Shown piece by piece: positions 1 to 8,743 of a DNA stretch of 64,000 nt. The DNA comes from Shewanella sp. GD04112. GTDB lineage: Bacteria; Pseudomonadota; Gammaproteobacteria; Enterobacterales; Shewanellaceae. Position numbers and translations under genes: made by a program. Positions within the stretch are counted from its first letter, which is position 1. Each line of letters starts with the position of its first letter. The DNA lies in NCBI RefSeq assembly GCF_029835735.1, contig NZ_JAOEAL010000001.1:1860001-1924000 (forward strand), given 5' to 3'. Below the pieces are notes generated by a model. The model was not told where the DNA came from, did not search any database, and saw only the letters and a list, made by a program, of their open reading frames with translations.

Positions 1-95
1 ACCTTAGCCGAAAATGCCTTTACTCAGACAAGGCAGTTAGCGGCCTAAAAACGCTTTTTCTATAAACCTCCGTTGCAATACGAGAACCTGTCACC

Positions 96-545
96 ATGAC
101 GCTTCTTCATCCTGATTCGGATCTTCCGTTTCATCCCAATCCTAGCTGGTTTCTTGGCGCTTTTAATTGTTATGACCGCGAGGAAACACTCGGGGAAACA
201 CTCAATCGCTACGATCCTTTAGATCCCGCACAGCTGCAAGCGTTGTTCGATGCTTATGTGTTTGATGAGTTTGGTGAACAGTTGGGATTTACCTCTGCCC
301 ACAGGGTCGCGATGGCGACGAATTTAATCGCTGCGCTGAGCGAGACAAACCATGATTTCGCCATTTATTTAGCGATTGATGAAAGCGAGGAGGAATGGTG
401 CTTCCCTTCTGAGTGGGTATTCCCTAAGCCACGCTATCCCTTCGAGCAGGCGTATCTTGCGCTGGTGCGACATTGGGGAGTGGAGCTCACCGCAATGGGG
501 ATTGTGCTTCCCAGCCCAAGCTTATTGGGTATCCATGAGTCTTAG
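96..545 (+). CDS. Hypothetical protein, 149 aa
   Basis: I do not recognise this protein. It is acidic, rich in aromatic residues (many F, W, Y), with no signal peptide or membrane segment, so it is probably cytosolic. Codon use resembles the neighbours, and a hairpin terminator (561-586) follows the stop, which supports a real gene. The ATG at 96 has only a weak ribosome binding site. It converges with the outer-membrane gene on the other strand. Nothing in the sequence suggests a specific function. Confidence 0.6.
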   Translation: MTLLHPDSDLPFHPNPSWFLGAFNCYDREETLGETLNRYDPLDPAQLQALFDAYVFDEFGEQLGFTSAHRVAMATNLIAALSETNHDFAIYLAIDESEEEWCFPSEWVFPKPRYPFEQAYLALVRHWGVELTAMGIVLPSPSLLGIHES

Positions 546-560
546 TTAGCATTCAGATTT

Positions 561-586
561 AAGCCCACAAGCCTTGCTGTGGGCTT
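561..586. terminator. Hairpin terminator between convergent genes
   Basis: AAGCCCACA pairs with TGTGGGCTT around an 8-nt loop, just after the stop of the 149-aa gene. The T-run is short, so it may serve either or both of the convergent genes. Confidence 0.6.
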
Positions 587-604
587 TATGCTCAATCTTT
601 CAGC

Positions 605-3004
605 CTAGAGTAACCAGGCGTAACTTAGCTTCATAAAATAGGTTTTCTCATCCCGAGTGAGACGAGTGAGCTCATCATCCGAGGTTAAACTGTCAGAATA
701 GCCCAAATAGAACACGCTCTGGGGATTGAGTTTGTAGCCGTAGAGGATTTCATTCCCTAAGTGTGCCTCTTCGCTATCGGGTGTCGAATAAAAATACTGT
801 GCAAGATTACGCTCGATTTGGGTGTAAATGCTCGATAGGCGAATAAAGCTGTGCAGACTCAATTGCCAGTGCAGGCGCACATCCGAGAGGTTTGCGCTAA
901 AGAGTTTATCCTGCTCGACTTCCATATGTTGATATTGATGGGAAACATCCACCGACAGGCCGTTGGCAATTTTCCATTTGAATATCGGATTGATTAAGGT
1001 TTTTGTGCCTAATCGATCGTTAAGGAAGTCAATCTCATCGCCGTAATGGATCTCCAGCTCAAGACTCAGGGCTGAGGTGGGCGTAATCGCGCCGTAAAGC
1101 CAGCCTTGGGTTTCTTGGTATTGATTGCTATTACCTAATACTGCTAGTTGCGCGCTGTCATGGCGTGGGCCGACGCGTTCTCGAGTTTCTATCCCAAAGG
1201 ATAACTCACTCTGCAGCGCGCCATACATTTCCCAAAAGATTTCAAACTCTTGCTCTAGCTGCTCCCCAGCTTGATTGTGGGTGATATCCCAGTCGCCGCC
1301 GAATTTAATCTTGTTAAATACGGTTTCGGGATACCAAATTAAGCCACCACCGGCCATAAAGGTGCGGTAATCAATTTTCTCCACAAAGCCTAAATCGGCG
1401 CGAAAATCGGGAGACACGTCGTGGTACTCGCCGTAGGCAAACCAATCGCGGGCGTTGTGTTCATAGGTCAGTTGATACAGGGCGCCACTGAAATCCCGAT
1501 CCGATTGGCTACGTAACACTTGCTCATTCACTTGGCATTGGCCGAGCTCACAGCTTAACGGCGTTTGGCCGCAGAGTAGCCCTTCTGTCAGTTCTCCCTC
1601 AACATTGCCGCAAAACTGTTGATACAGGGCAGTAGGGTAGCGTGTCTGGGAATAGGCAACTTGAGCGGTAAAAATATCCTGAGCTGTCGGTTGGTATTTT
1701 GCATCTAAGCTCATGACATAATTGTGATAATCATTTTGCTCGGCAAATGCTGTCAGTTGGTTGTCGGCACTGCTCTTGGCCGTGATTAGCCCACCAAAGG
1801 AGAAGGTTTTATCCATGTCGAAGCGGTAACGCGCCGCCAGATTGAGGCTTTCCTCTGCTAAGGAAGTGACCTCAGAACTTAAATTCCCCGGCATCAAAAA
1901 GGTGGTTTGGCTGTCATTAGCGGCCAGCAATGCCCAAGTGTGTTGCTCGGTTTGGCTGGTGAGTTTTAGCCCATAGTCCGGCGACACAATATTGCGGGTA
2001 TGCAGCAGATTCACTTGGGTATCGAAATAGTCTTTATTGTCGAGGAAGAAGGGGCGTTTCTCATCAAAAAATAGCGCAAAAGTGCTGTTGATATCGAGCT
2101 GGCCTGCATCGGATTCCACCTGGGAGAAATCGGGGTTAATGGTGGCATTTAGTAAGGTGCGTGAGTTGATACCCCAGCGTAAATCGAGCCCGGGTTCATA
2201 ATTGCTTTGCGCTTGCCAACCATTTTCGCTTTTTTGCTCATTGCGATTGGCGACAAAGGACGGGGTAATTTGCAGATCTTGCCCTTGCTTGGCGGAGGCT
2301 AAACCCGTGGCGACGCCAAGCTGGCAGAGCTGGCAACTGATGTTGCGATCGATTCTATGGGTAGAGATGCGATGATTTTTATTGCGTGGATAGTAGCGGA
2401 TCAGCTCAAATCCCCATTCTTGAACGGGCTTTTTATCGTCAAAGTTAAATAGCCGTAATGGCAGCTCGACTTCAACTTGGTAACCCTCGGCGGTGATTTT
2501 TCCAGCGGTTTTCCAAATGCCATCCCAAGCTTCGCTCTCTTCGCCCGTGAGCTCATTCTCTATCGAGTCTAATTGCACGCCCAGTGGATTGATAAAAAAC
2601 TGATAGGCCAAACGCGCGTTGTTAAAGGTATCGAGTTTGATCCCCACCAGATCGTCGCCCCAAAGATTATCCCTGTCCTTGAGCGTGGCGCGAATATGTT
2701 GTGGCAGACTGTCTTTGGCGGTAAAGGCCACAAATAGGCTGGTTTGGGTCGCGTAGATTCTGGCCTCGGTGTAAACGGGCGCCGCCGTGTTTTCGCCGGG
2801 CTGAGTCTCATAACGTAGCTCGGCCTGCGCCGCGTGCTGCCGCACCGCCTCATCAAATTCGCCATCAATATTGGCGGCATCTTCTAAGGTCGGAATCGTT
2901 AATTGAAATTGGCTGGCAGAGCCCGCCAAGCTTGGCGAACTGAGAAATACCGCAGTCGATAACACTAAGGGGAGAAACGTCTTCAACAACAAGGCCCAAA
3001 TCAT
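605..3004 (-). CDS. Outer-membrane beta-barrel protein with CBM9-like N-terminal domain (DUF5916 type)
   Basis: A large secreted protein of about 800 aa. A hydrophobic signal peptide (FLPLVLSTAVFLSSPSLAG) is followed by a domain of about 200 residues resembling carbohydrate-binding family 9, with the typical pattern ...LWGDDLVGIKLDTF.... The remaining 550 or so residues are alternating, aromatic-rich beta strands containing FFDEKRPFFLDNKDYF and ending in a C-terminal aromatic (YAWLL), as in outer-membrane barrels. The family's function is unsettled; surface binding or export is a guess. I chose the ATG at 3004, which begins the signal peptide directly. A TTG at 3046 would add 14 residues. A CxxC pair (SCQLCQLG) in the middle may form a disulfide. 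Confidence 0.7.
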   Translation of the reverse strand: MIWALLLKTFLPLVLSTAVFLSSPSLAGSASQFQLTIPTLEDAANIDGEFDEAVRQHAAQAELRYETQPGENTAAPVYTEARIYATQTSLFVAFTAKDSLPQHIRATLKDRDNLWGDDLVGIKLDTFNNARLAYQFFINPLGVQLDSIENELTGEESEAWDGIWKTAGKITAEGYQVEVELPLRLFNFDDKKPVQEWGFELIRYYPRNKNHRISTHRIDRNISCQLCQLGVATGLASAKQGQDLQITPSFVANRNEQKSENGWQAQSNYEPGLDLRWGINSRTLLNATINPDFSQVESDAGQLDINSTFALFFDEKRPFFLDNKDYFDTQVNLLHTRNIVSPDYGLKLTSQTEQHTWALLAANDSQTTFLMPGNLSSEVTSLAEESLNLAARYRFDMDKTFSFGGLITAKSSADNQLTAFAEQNDYHNYVMSLDAKYQPTAQDIFTAQVAYSQTRYPTALYQQFCGNVEGELTEGLLCGQTPLSCELGQCQVNEQVLRSQSDRDFSGALYQLTYEHNARDWFAYGEYHDVSPDFRADLGFVEKIDYRTFMAGGGLIWYPETVFNKIKFGGDWDITHNQAGEQLEQEFEIFWEMYGALQSELSFGIETRERVGPRHDSAQLAVLGNSNQYQETQGWLYGAITPTSALSLELEIHYGDEIDFLNDRLGTKTLINPIFKWKIANGLSVDVSHQYQHMEVEQDKLFSANLSDVRLHWQLSLHSFIRLSSIYTQIERNLAQYFYSTPDSEEAHLGNEILYGYKLNPQSVFYLGYSDSLTSDDELTRLTRDEKTYFMKLSYAWLL

Positions 3005-3098
3005 TCTAAAATGGCGCGCAGTGTGCCAGAAATTGCGCGTTAACAAGAGTGGGCAATTGTTACAAGAATTGTATTAAAAATAGCTGAAAACTAAGGCG

Positions 3099-3123
3099 GC
3101 ACTGGATGGCGGGCATCCAGTGC
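3099..3123 (-). terminator. Perfect 10-bp hairpin downstream of cysZ
   Basis: GCACTGGATG and CATCCAGTGC form a perfect 10-bp stem with a 5-nt loop, 12 bp past the cysZ stop. There is no clear T-run, so it may be a weak or Rho-assisted terminator, or a stabilising 3' hairpin. Confidence 0.4.
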
Positions 3124-3134
3124 TTTGGGGGGGA

Positions 3135-3914
3135 TTATTCGGGAGAAACCACAGGATTACGGTAAGCTTCGCGGTACTTATCGACCCACATGGCGGTGGC
3201 ACCACAAATCGCGACTGGCATGACGATAAAGTTGACCACAGGGATCATCGAAAACAGGGTCACAGTCGCGCCAAAGGTAAAGCTGGTGCCGCGGGTTTGA
3301 TTAAGGGCAAAGCGCATATCCTTGAAGCTCACCTTGTGGTTATCAAAGGGATAGTCGCAGTATTGAATCGCCATCATCCAAGCGCTGAATAAAAACCACA
3401 AAATTGGCGCTAAGGTTTGCCCCACCATGGGCACTAAAAACAGCAGCAAAAATACCAGCGCACGGGGCAAATAGTATTTGAGTTTGATCCATTCACGGCC
3501 AAGAATGCGCGGTAAGTCTTTGACGACGTCCATGCCTGAGCCCGTATTCATCGGTTTGCCGGTCAATAACTGCTCGACCTTTTCGGCCAGCAAGCCATTA
3601 AAAGGCGCGGCCAGCCAGTTCATCACCGAACTAAAAACAAACGCCAGCATCACCAACATGGTGGTCACCGCTAACGGCCAGAGCAAAAAGTTAAGCCAAC
3701 TTAAGTATTCGGGGAGCTGGGCATTCATCCAAGTGAAGAGCACATCGAGCTGCCCAATCGCCACATAGATAACAGCCGCAAACAGCACTAAGTTGATCAT
3801 TAACGGAATAAATACAAAGGTGCGCAGGCCTTTACGTTTGATTAAACCAAAGCCATCGAGAAAATAATTCACACCACTTTTACCCTGCGAAGGGGAGGAG
3901 GAGTTCTGTGTCAT
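3135..3914 (-). CDS. cysZ: Sulfate transporter CysZ
   Basis: An inner-membrane protein of 259 aa, close to the 253 aa of E. coli CysZ, which imports sulfate for cysteine synthesis. Family marks include the N-terminal stretch GVNYFLDGFGLIKRKGLRTF, four or more hydrophobic segments (about residues 32-55, 70-95, 145-175 and 205-240), and the conserved SAWMMAIQYCDYPFDNH region. The ATG at 3914 has GGAA eight bases upstream. It is divergent from smc, so the 241-bp gap holds both promoters. Confidence in family is high; substrate is from knowledge of the family. Confidence 0.93.
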   Translation of the reverse strand: MTQNSSSPSQGKSGVNYFLDGFGLIKRKGLRTFVFIPLMINLVLFAAVIYVAIGQLDVLFTWMNAQLPEYLSWLNFLLWPLAVTTMLVMLAFVFSSVMNWLAAPFNGLLAEKVEQLLTGKPMNTGSGMDVVKDLPRILGREWIKLKYYLPRALVFLLLFLVPMVGQTLAPILWFLFSAWMMAIQYCDYPFDNHKVSFKDMRFALNQTRGTSFTFGATVTLFSMIPVVNFIVMPVAICGATAMWVDKYREAYRNPVVSPE

Positions 3915-4155
3915 ATCGTCATTCCAAAAAAGTTGAGATACAGCGTGAGATACAGATAACTGCGATTGTGATCAACTCGTCGCGAGATGACAAGCTAAAA
4001 GCCATATGAATTCAATAAAAAGCGTTACAAAATACTGCCTGCTTTGCTAAAGTTGGCCTCAGAATTCTATGACACGACTCGGGCTAATATTGGCCTGCAT
4101 CCCTATTGGTCATCGCCCTGATGGCTTTTTATACTGAGACGCGCTAACTGGCACC

Positions 4156-7100
4156 ATGAGATTAAAACAAATAAAACTTGCCGGCTTTAAGTCGTTTGTC
4201 GATCCCACCAAAATTCCGTTTTTACAGGCATTAAGCGCCATTATTGGCCCAAATGGCTGCGGCAAGTCTAACGTGATTGACGCCGTGCGTTGGGTGCTGG
4301 GCGAAAGTTCGGCAAAGCATTTGCGCGGCGACTCCATGAGTGACGTGATTTTTAACGGCTCCAGCGCCCGTAAACCTGTGTCTGTGGCGGGCGTTGAACT
4401 GGTGTTTGAAAATAAAGAGGGCCGCCTTGCGGGCCAATACGCCAGTTATGAAGAAATCTCGGTTAAACGTCAGGTGAGCCGTGACGGTGAGTCTTGGTAT
4501 TTCCTCAACGGCCAAAAGTGTCGCCGTAAAGACATCACTGATCTGTTTATGGGCACCGGGCTTGGGCCGCGCAGTTACGCCATTATCGAACAGGGCACGA
4601 TTTCACGTTTAATCGAATCTAAACCCCAAGATTTACGGACTTTTATTGAAGAAGCCGCGGGGATTTCCCGCTATAAAGAACGGCGGCGTGAAACGGAAAA
4701 CCGTATCCGCCATACCCGCGAAAACTTGGAGCGTTTAGGGGATATTCGCAGCGAGTTAGCCAAACAACTCGAAAAACTCAGTCAGCAGGCCAAGGCGGCG
4801 AAGCAATATCGTGAGCTGAAGCAAGCTGAGCGTAAAACTCATGCCGAGCTGCTGGTGATGCGCTATCAAGAGCTGCAGAGCCAAATGGCGAGTCTATCGG
4901 AGCAGATTAGCTCGCTCGAGCTGCAACAAGCGGCGGCCCAGTCCTTAGCGCAAACCGGCGAGTTAGAAAGCACCGAGTTGCAACTCACACTTTCGCAGTT
5001 AGCCGAGCAGGAGCAGCAGGCGGTCGAAGCCTATTACCTGACCGGTACCGAAATCGCCAAGCTTGAGCAACAGTTGCAGAGCCAAAAGCAGCGCGATGCC
5101 CAGCTGCATCATCAGCTTGAGCAGTTGAGTGAGCAAATCATTCAAAACCAAGCCAAATTAGCCGCTTACCAAGCCAGCTTTCAAGCGCTTGAGTCGGAGC
5201 TTAGCCAACTTGCGCCGCAACATGAGTTGCAGCAAGAAATGCTCGATGAGCTGCAAGCCCAGTGGGAGATGAGCGTTTCGCGCAGTGAGGCCCAAAGTGA
5301 AAGCGCCAGAGTGCTAGCGGCGGCCGTCGCTCAGCATAAGCTGCAATTAGAGTTACACCGCAGCAAACTGGCTCATCAGCAACAATTAAATGCCCATAAA
5401 ACCCAGCTACACCAAGAGCAACAACAAGAGCTGGCCTCGCTTAATGCGCATGCCCTCGAAGATAGCAGTGCATCACTCAATGACGAGATTGCCCAGTTAG
5501 AGCAAGCCTTAGCTGAACAAGTTGAAATCAATCAAGAGTTTGAATCCACTCTGGCTGCCGATACTCATGCGTTAGATTTGGCCCGCGGTGAGTTTGAGCA
5601 ATTATCACAGCGTTTAACCTCGATGCGGGCACGCTTCGAACTGGTTGAACAATGGCTTGCGAAACAAGAAGAGTTAAGTGATAAGCCGCAGCTGTGGCAA
5701 AGCATTCAAGTGGAAAACGGCTGGGAAGCCGCCGCCGAACTGGCGCTGCAGGGATTGATGACGCTGCCTGTGGGCGTTAACGCCAATGAAATAGGCTTTT
5801 ATGCCGATGCGGCCTTGGCGGCGGATGCGCATCTCGATGGCTCTCCCATCTTAGGTGCCAAATTGAACCTTGCCCCTTGGCTTAAGGGACTCAAATGGGC
5901 CGATAATCTGGCCAGCGCACAAGCACTGCTGCCGAGCTTGGCGGCCGATGAGCGAATCGTGACCGCCGACGGTTACTTGCTCGGCAAAGGTTTTTTGATT
6001 GCTAAACAAGATAATAGCCAATCCTTAGTGCAACTGAGTAAAGAGCAAACCGAGCTGAACGAGGCCATCGCTGATTGCGAGCAGGCAAAAGCCATACAGC
6101 AGGCAAAGCTCGATGAATTAGCGCAGCAATTAACCCAAGTGCGTGACAGCTTAAGCCAAGGCACTAAACGCTTACACCAGTTGCAGCTCGATAAAGCCAC
6201 CAAATCGACCCAGCTTAATAACGCAGAGGCTCAGGCCAAGCAGCGCGAAGCGAAACGCGGGCAACTCGCAGAAACCGTTGCCCGAACCCAGGCCGAGTTA
6301 GCCGAGCTTGCCGAGCAGTTAATATTGCTTGCGGAGCAAGAGGATGAACTGGCAGAGGCACTAGAGCTCAGCCTTGAGCAGCAACAGCAACAAAGCCAAG
6401 ATGCGCAAGGGGATATGGCCCGCCATCAAGCCCTGAAGGCTCAAATTGGCGATGCCGAGCGGCGCTTAACGAGCCTCAATGCCAATCTGCAATCGATCGC
6501 TACTCGGATGGCGGTGAGCACAGAACAAATTGAATTACAGCGTGTTCGTGTCAGTGAATTAGTCCACTCAAAGGAAACACTGTCAGCCCAACTTGCCAAC
6601 GTCGCGGCACAAGAGGGCGATCAGCAAACGGCGCAGCTCAGCGAACAACTGGCGCAATTACTCAATCAACAGCAGAGTCAGCAACAAGCACTTAAAAGCC
6701 TCAGGTCACAACAAAGTTCGCTCACTGAAACGCTAAACAGTATAGGATTAAAGCAAAAACAAGAGCTTGGTAAGCTTGAGGGCTTGACTCAAAGCCTCAG
6801 CACGTTAAAGTTACGTCGTGAGGGATTAAAAGGGCAGGCCGATAGCCAATTAGCGGCGCTGTCAGAGCAACAAATTGTGCTCGCCCAGATTGTCGATTCC
6901 CTGCCTGCGGATGGGCATCCCGACAAGTGGCAGCGTGATTTGGATCAGATCCGCCAAAAAATTATTCGCTTAGGTGCGATAAACCTCGCGGCGATCGAAG
7001 AATTTGAGCAACAAAGTGAGCGAAAATCCTATTTGGATCATCAAGATGAAGATCTTAATAAAGGGCTTGCAACACTAGAAGAAGCCATTCGTAAAATCGA

Positions 7101-7584
7101 TAAGGAGACCCGCACCCGCTTTAAAGCCACATTTGATGCGGTCAACGAGGATTTAGGGCGATTGTTCCCCAAGGTGTTTGGTGGCGGGCGTGCCTACCTT
7201 GCGCTAACGGAAGACGATTTATTAGAAACGGGCGTGACCATCATGGCCCAGCCGCCAGGTAAGAAGAACAGCACAATCCATCTTCTTTCCGGTGGTGAAA
7301 AAGCCCTAACGGCTTTATCATTGGTATTCGCGATTTTCAGGTTGAATCCAGCTCCCTTCTGTATGTTAGACGAAGTGGATGCGCCCTTAGACGATGCCAA
7401 CGTAGAACGATTCTGTCGATTATTGAAGGAAATGTCGCAGAGCGTACAGTTTATCTATATCAGCCATAACAAAATTACGATGGAGATGGCTGATCAACTT
7501 ATCGGTGTGACTATGCATGAGCCGGGTGTATCCCGTATAGTCGCAGTAGATTTAGAGCAAGCGGTGGCGATGGCCGACGCGTGA
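4156..7584 (+). CDS. smc: Chromosome segregation protein SMC
   Basis: An ATPase of 1142 aa that organises the chromosome with ScpA and ScpB. The N-terminal head carries the Walker A motif GPNGCGKSN (about residues 32-40). Two long Gln/Glu/Leu-rich coiled coils (about 170-500 and 640-1000) flank a hinge at about 510-630. The C-terminal head has the signature LSGGE (1044-1048) and Walker B (MLDEVDAPLDD, about 1071-1081). It is complete and of normal length. zipA follows 26 bp downstream, a gene order common in Shewanella and Pseudomonas, so the two are probably cotranscribed. Confidence 0.97.
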   Translation: MRLKQIKLAGFKSFVDPTKIPFLQALSAIIGPNGCGKSNVIDAVRWVLGESSAKHLRGDSMSDVIFNGSSARKPVSVAGVELVFENKEGRLAGQYASYEEISVKRQVSRDGESWYFLNGQKCRRKDITDLFMGTGLGPRSYAIIEQGTISRLIESKPQDLRTFIEEAAGISRYKERRRETENRIRHTRENLERLGDIRSELAKQLEKLSQQAKAAKQYRELKQAERKTHAELLVMRYQELQSQMASLSEQISSLELQQAAAQSLAQTGELESTELQLTLSQLAEQEQQAVEAYYLTGTEIAKLEQQLQSQKQRDAQLHHQLEQLSEQIIQNQAKLAAYQASFQALESELSQLAPQHELQQEMLDELQAQWEMSVSRSEAQSESARVLAAAVAQHKLQLELHRSKLAHQQQLNAHKTQLHQEQQQELASLNAHALEDSSASLNDEIAQLEQALAEQVEINQEFESTLAADTHALDLARGEFEQLSQRLTSMRARFELVEQWLAKQEELSDKPQLWQSIQVENGWEAAAELALQGLMTLPVGVNANEIGFYADAALAADAHLDGSPILGAKLNLAPWLKGLKWADNLASAQALLPSLAADERIVTADGYLLGKGFLIAKQDNSQSLVQLSKEQTELNEAIADCEQAKAIQQAKLDELAQQLTQVRDSLSQGTKRLHQLQLDKATKSTQLNNAEAQAKQREAKRGQLAETVARTQAELAELAEQLILLAEQEDELAEALELSLEQQQQQSQDAQGDMARHQALKAQIGDAERRLTSLNANLQSIATRMAVSTEQIELQRVRVSELVHSKETLSAQLANVAAQEGDQQTAQLSEQLAQLLNQQQSQQQALKSLRSQQSSLTETLNSIGLKQKQELGKLEGLTQSLSTLKLRREGLKGQADSQLAALSEQQIVLAQIVDSLPADGHPDKWQRDLDQIRQKIIRLGAINLAAIEEFEQQSERKSYLDHQDEDLNKGLATLEEAIRKIDKETRTRFKATFDAVNEDLGRLFPKVFGGGRAYLALTEDDLLETGVTIMAQPPGKKNSTIHLLSGGEKALTALSLVFAIFRLNPAPFCMLDEVDAPLDDANVERFCRLLKEMSQSVQFIYISHNKITMEMADQLIGVTMHEPGVSRIVAVDLEQAVAMADA

Positions 7585-7610
7585 TAACTAGAAGAAAGAC
7601 AGGGTAACCA

Positions 7611-8651
7611 ATGGAAGATTTGCAACTAGTTTTGTTCGTTTTAGGCGCCATAGCCATAGTTGCTGTGCTGGTGCATGGATTTTGGTCTATCAGAAGACAA
7701 CAGCCTAAGTCATTGAAAGATAGTCCGATGGGCAATTTCTACAAAAAGCAGGCAGAGCGTGGCGAGGCTGCCCCCAAGCGTATCGATGCCGATGGTTTCG
7801 ACGCCGATGGTATTGGCGCCGTCAGAGTTCGTAAAGCGAATGAAGCTCATACCCCAGAGGCACCTGCGTTTAACCCTTATTTAAAGCAAGAAGCCAAAGC
7901 ACAACCGCAACCAGTGGAACCCGTTCAAGTTGAACCTAAACCACTGTTTAAGCAAGAACCAAGCATGGCGCAGCCCGACTTTAATTTGCAATCACCGAGT
8001 GTGAAAGAGCAACACCGCGGTCCTAAAGCATCGCGCCAAGAGCCAGTATTGCAAAGCCATACAGCGCATTTAAATCAAGCTCACGTTGGCCAATCCCATG
8101 CGGCGATAGTGGCGCAAAAGGCGGCTGAAGAGCAACGTTCCCAAGTGCAAATGCCTACCCAAACCGCGTTGTTTGATGATGAAGAGGCGTATGAAGAAGA
8201 GCAACCTAAAGCCGTTGAACAGGCCGATGATGATTTAGGTGAACCACGTGATGTACTCGTACTGCACGTGGTGGCGAAAGAAGGCCAGCAACTTAATGGT
8301 GCCGAATTATTACCTTGCTTTTTAACCCTTAATTTTAAATATGGCGATATGAATATTTTCCATCGTCATGTGGATAATGCCGGTAATGGTAAGGTGTTGT
8401 TCTCCATTGCTAATATGGTAAAACCTGGTGTTTTTGACCCAGACAATATGGAGCAATTCAGCACCCAAGGCGTGGTATTCTTTATGACTTTACCTTGCTA
8501 CGGTGATGCGCTAATGAATTTCTCTATCATGCTTAACTCGGCGCGCCAATTGGCGGATGATATCGACGCGGTTGTGCTCGATGGTCAGCGTCAACCTTGG
8601 GGCGAGTTTACTAAGCAAGATTATTTACACCGCATTCGCGCAAACGCTTAA
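7611..8651 (+). CDS. zipA: Cell division protein ZipA
   Basis: A 346-aa division protein that anchors FtsZ to the inner membrane. One N-terminal transmembrane helix (about residues 3-24) is followed by a basic stretch (WSIRRQQPKSLK), a Pro/Gln/Glu-rich unstructured linker (about 60-205), and the C-terminal FtsZ-binding domain (about 212-343, starting DVLVLHVVAKEGQQLNG). This is the standard ZipA layout. It lies 26 bp after smc and is followed by a terminator before ligA. Confidence 0.95.
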   Translation: MEDLQLVLFVLGAIAIVAVLVHGFWSIRRQQPKSLKDSPMGNFYKKQAERGEAAPKRIDADGFDADGIGAVRVRKANEAHTPEAPAFNPYLKQEAKAQPQPVEPVQVEPKPLFKQEPSMAQPDFNLQSPSVKEQHRGPKASRQEPVLQSHTAHLNQAHVGQSHAAIVAQKAAEEQRSQVQMPTQTALFDDEEAYEEEQPKAVEQADDDLGEPRDVLVLHVVAKEGQQLNGAELLPCFLTLNFKYGDMNIFHRHVDNAGNGKVLFSIANMVKPGVFDPDNMEQFSTQGVVFFMTLPCYGDALMNFSIMLNSARQLADDIDAVVLDGQRQPWGEFTKQDYLHRIRANA

Positions 8652-8686
8652 TGCACCGCCGCGAGACCGCGGTGATGGACAGATGG

Positions 8687-8712
8687 GGCCGCTAAATGCG
8701 GCCTCATTTTTT
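8687..8712 (+). terminator. Rho-independent terminator after zipA
   Basis: GGCCGC and GCGGCC pair around TAAAT, with extra flanking pairs, and a run of six T follows at 8707-8712. It separates zipA from ligA, so ligA probably has its own promoter or depends on readthrough. Confidence 0.75.
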
Positions 8713-8743
8713 GCAACTTTTTGATGCTTAAGAATTCTGGATA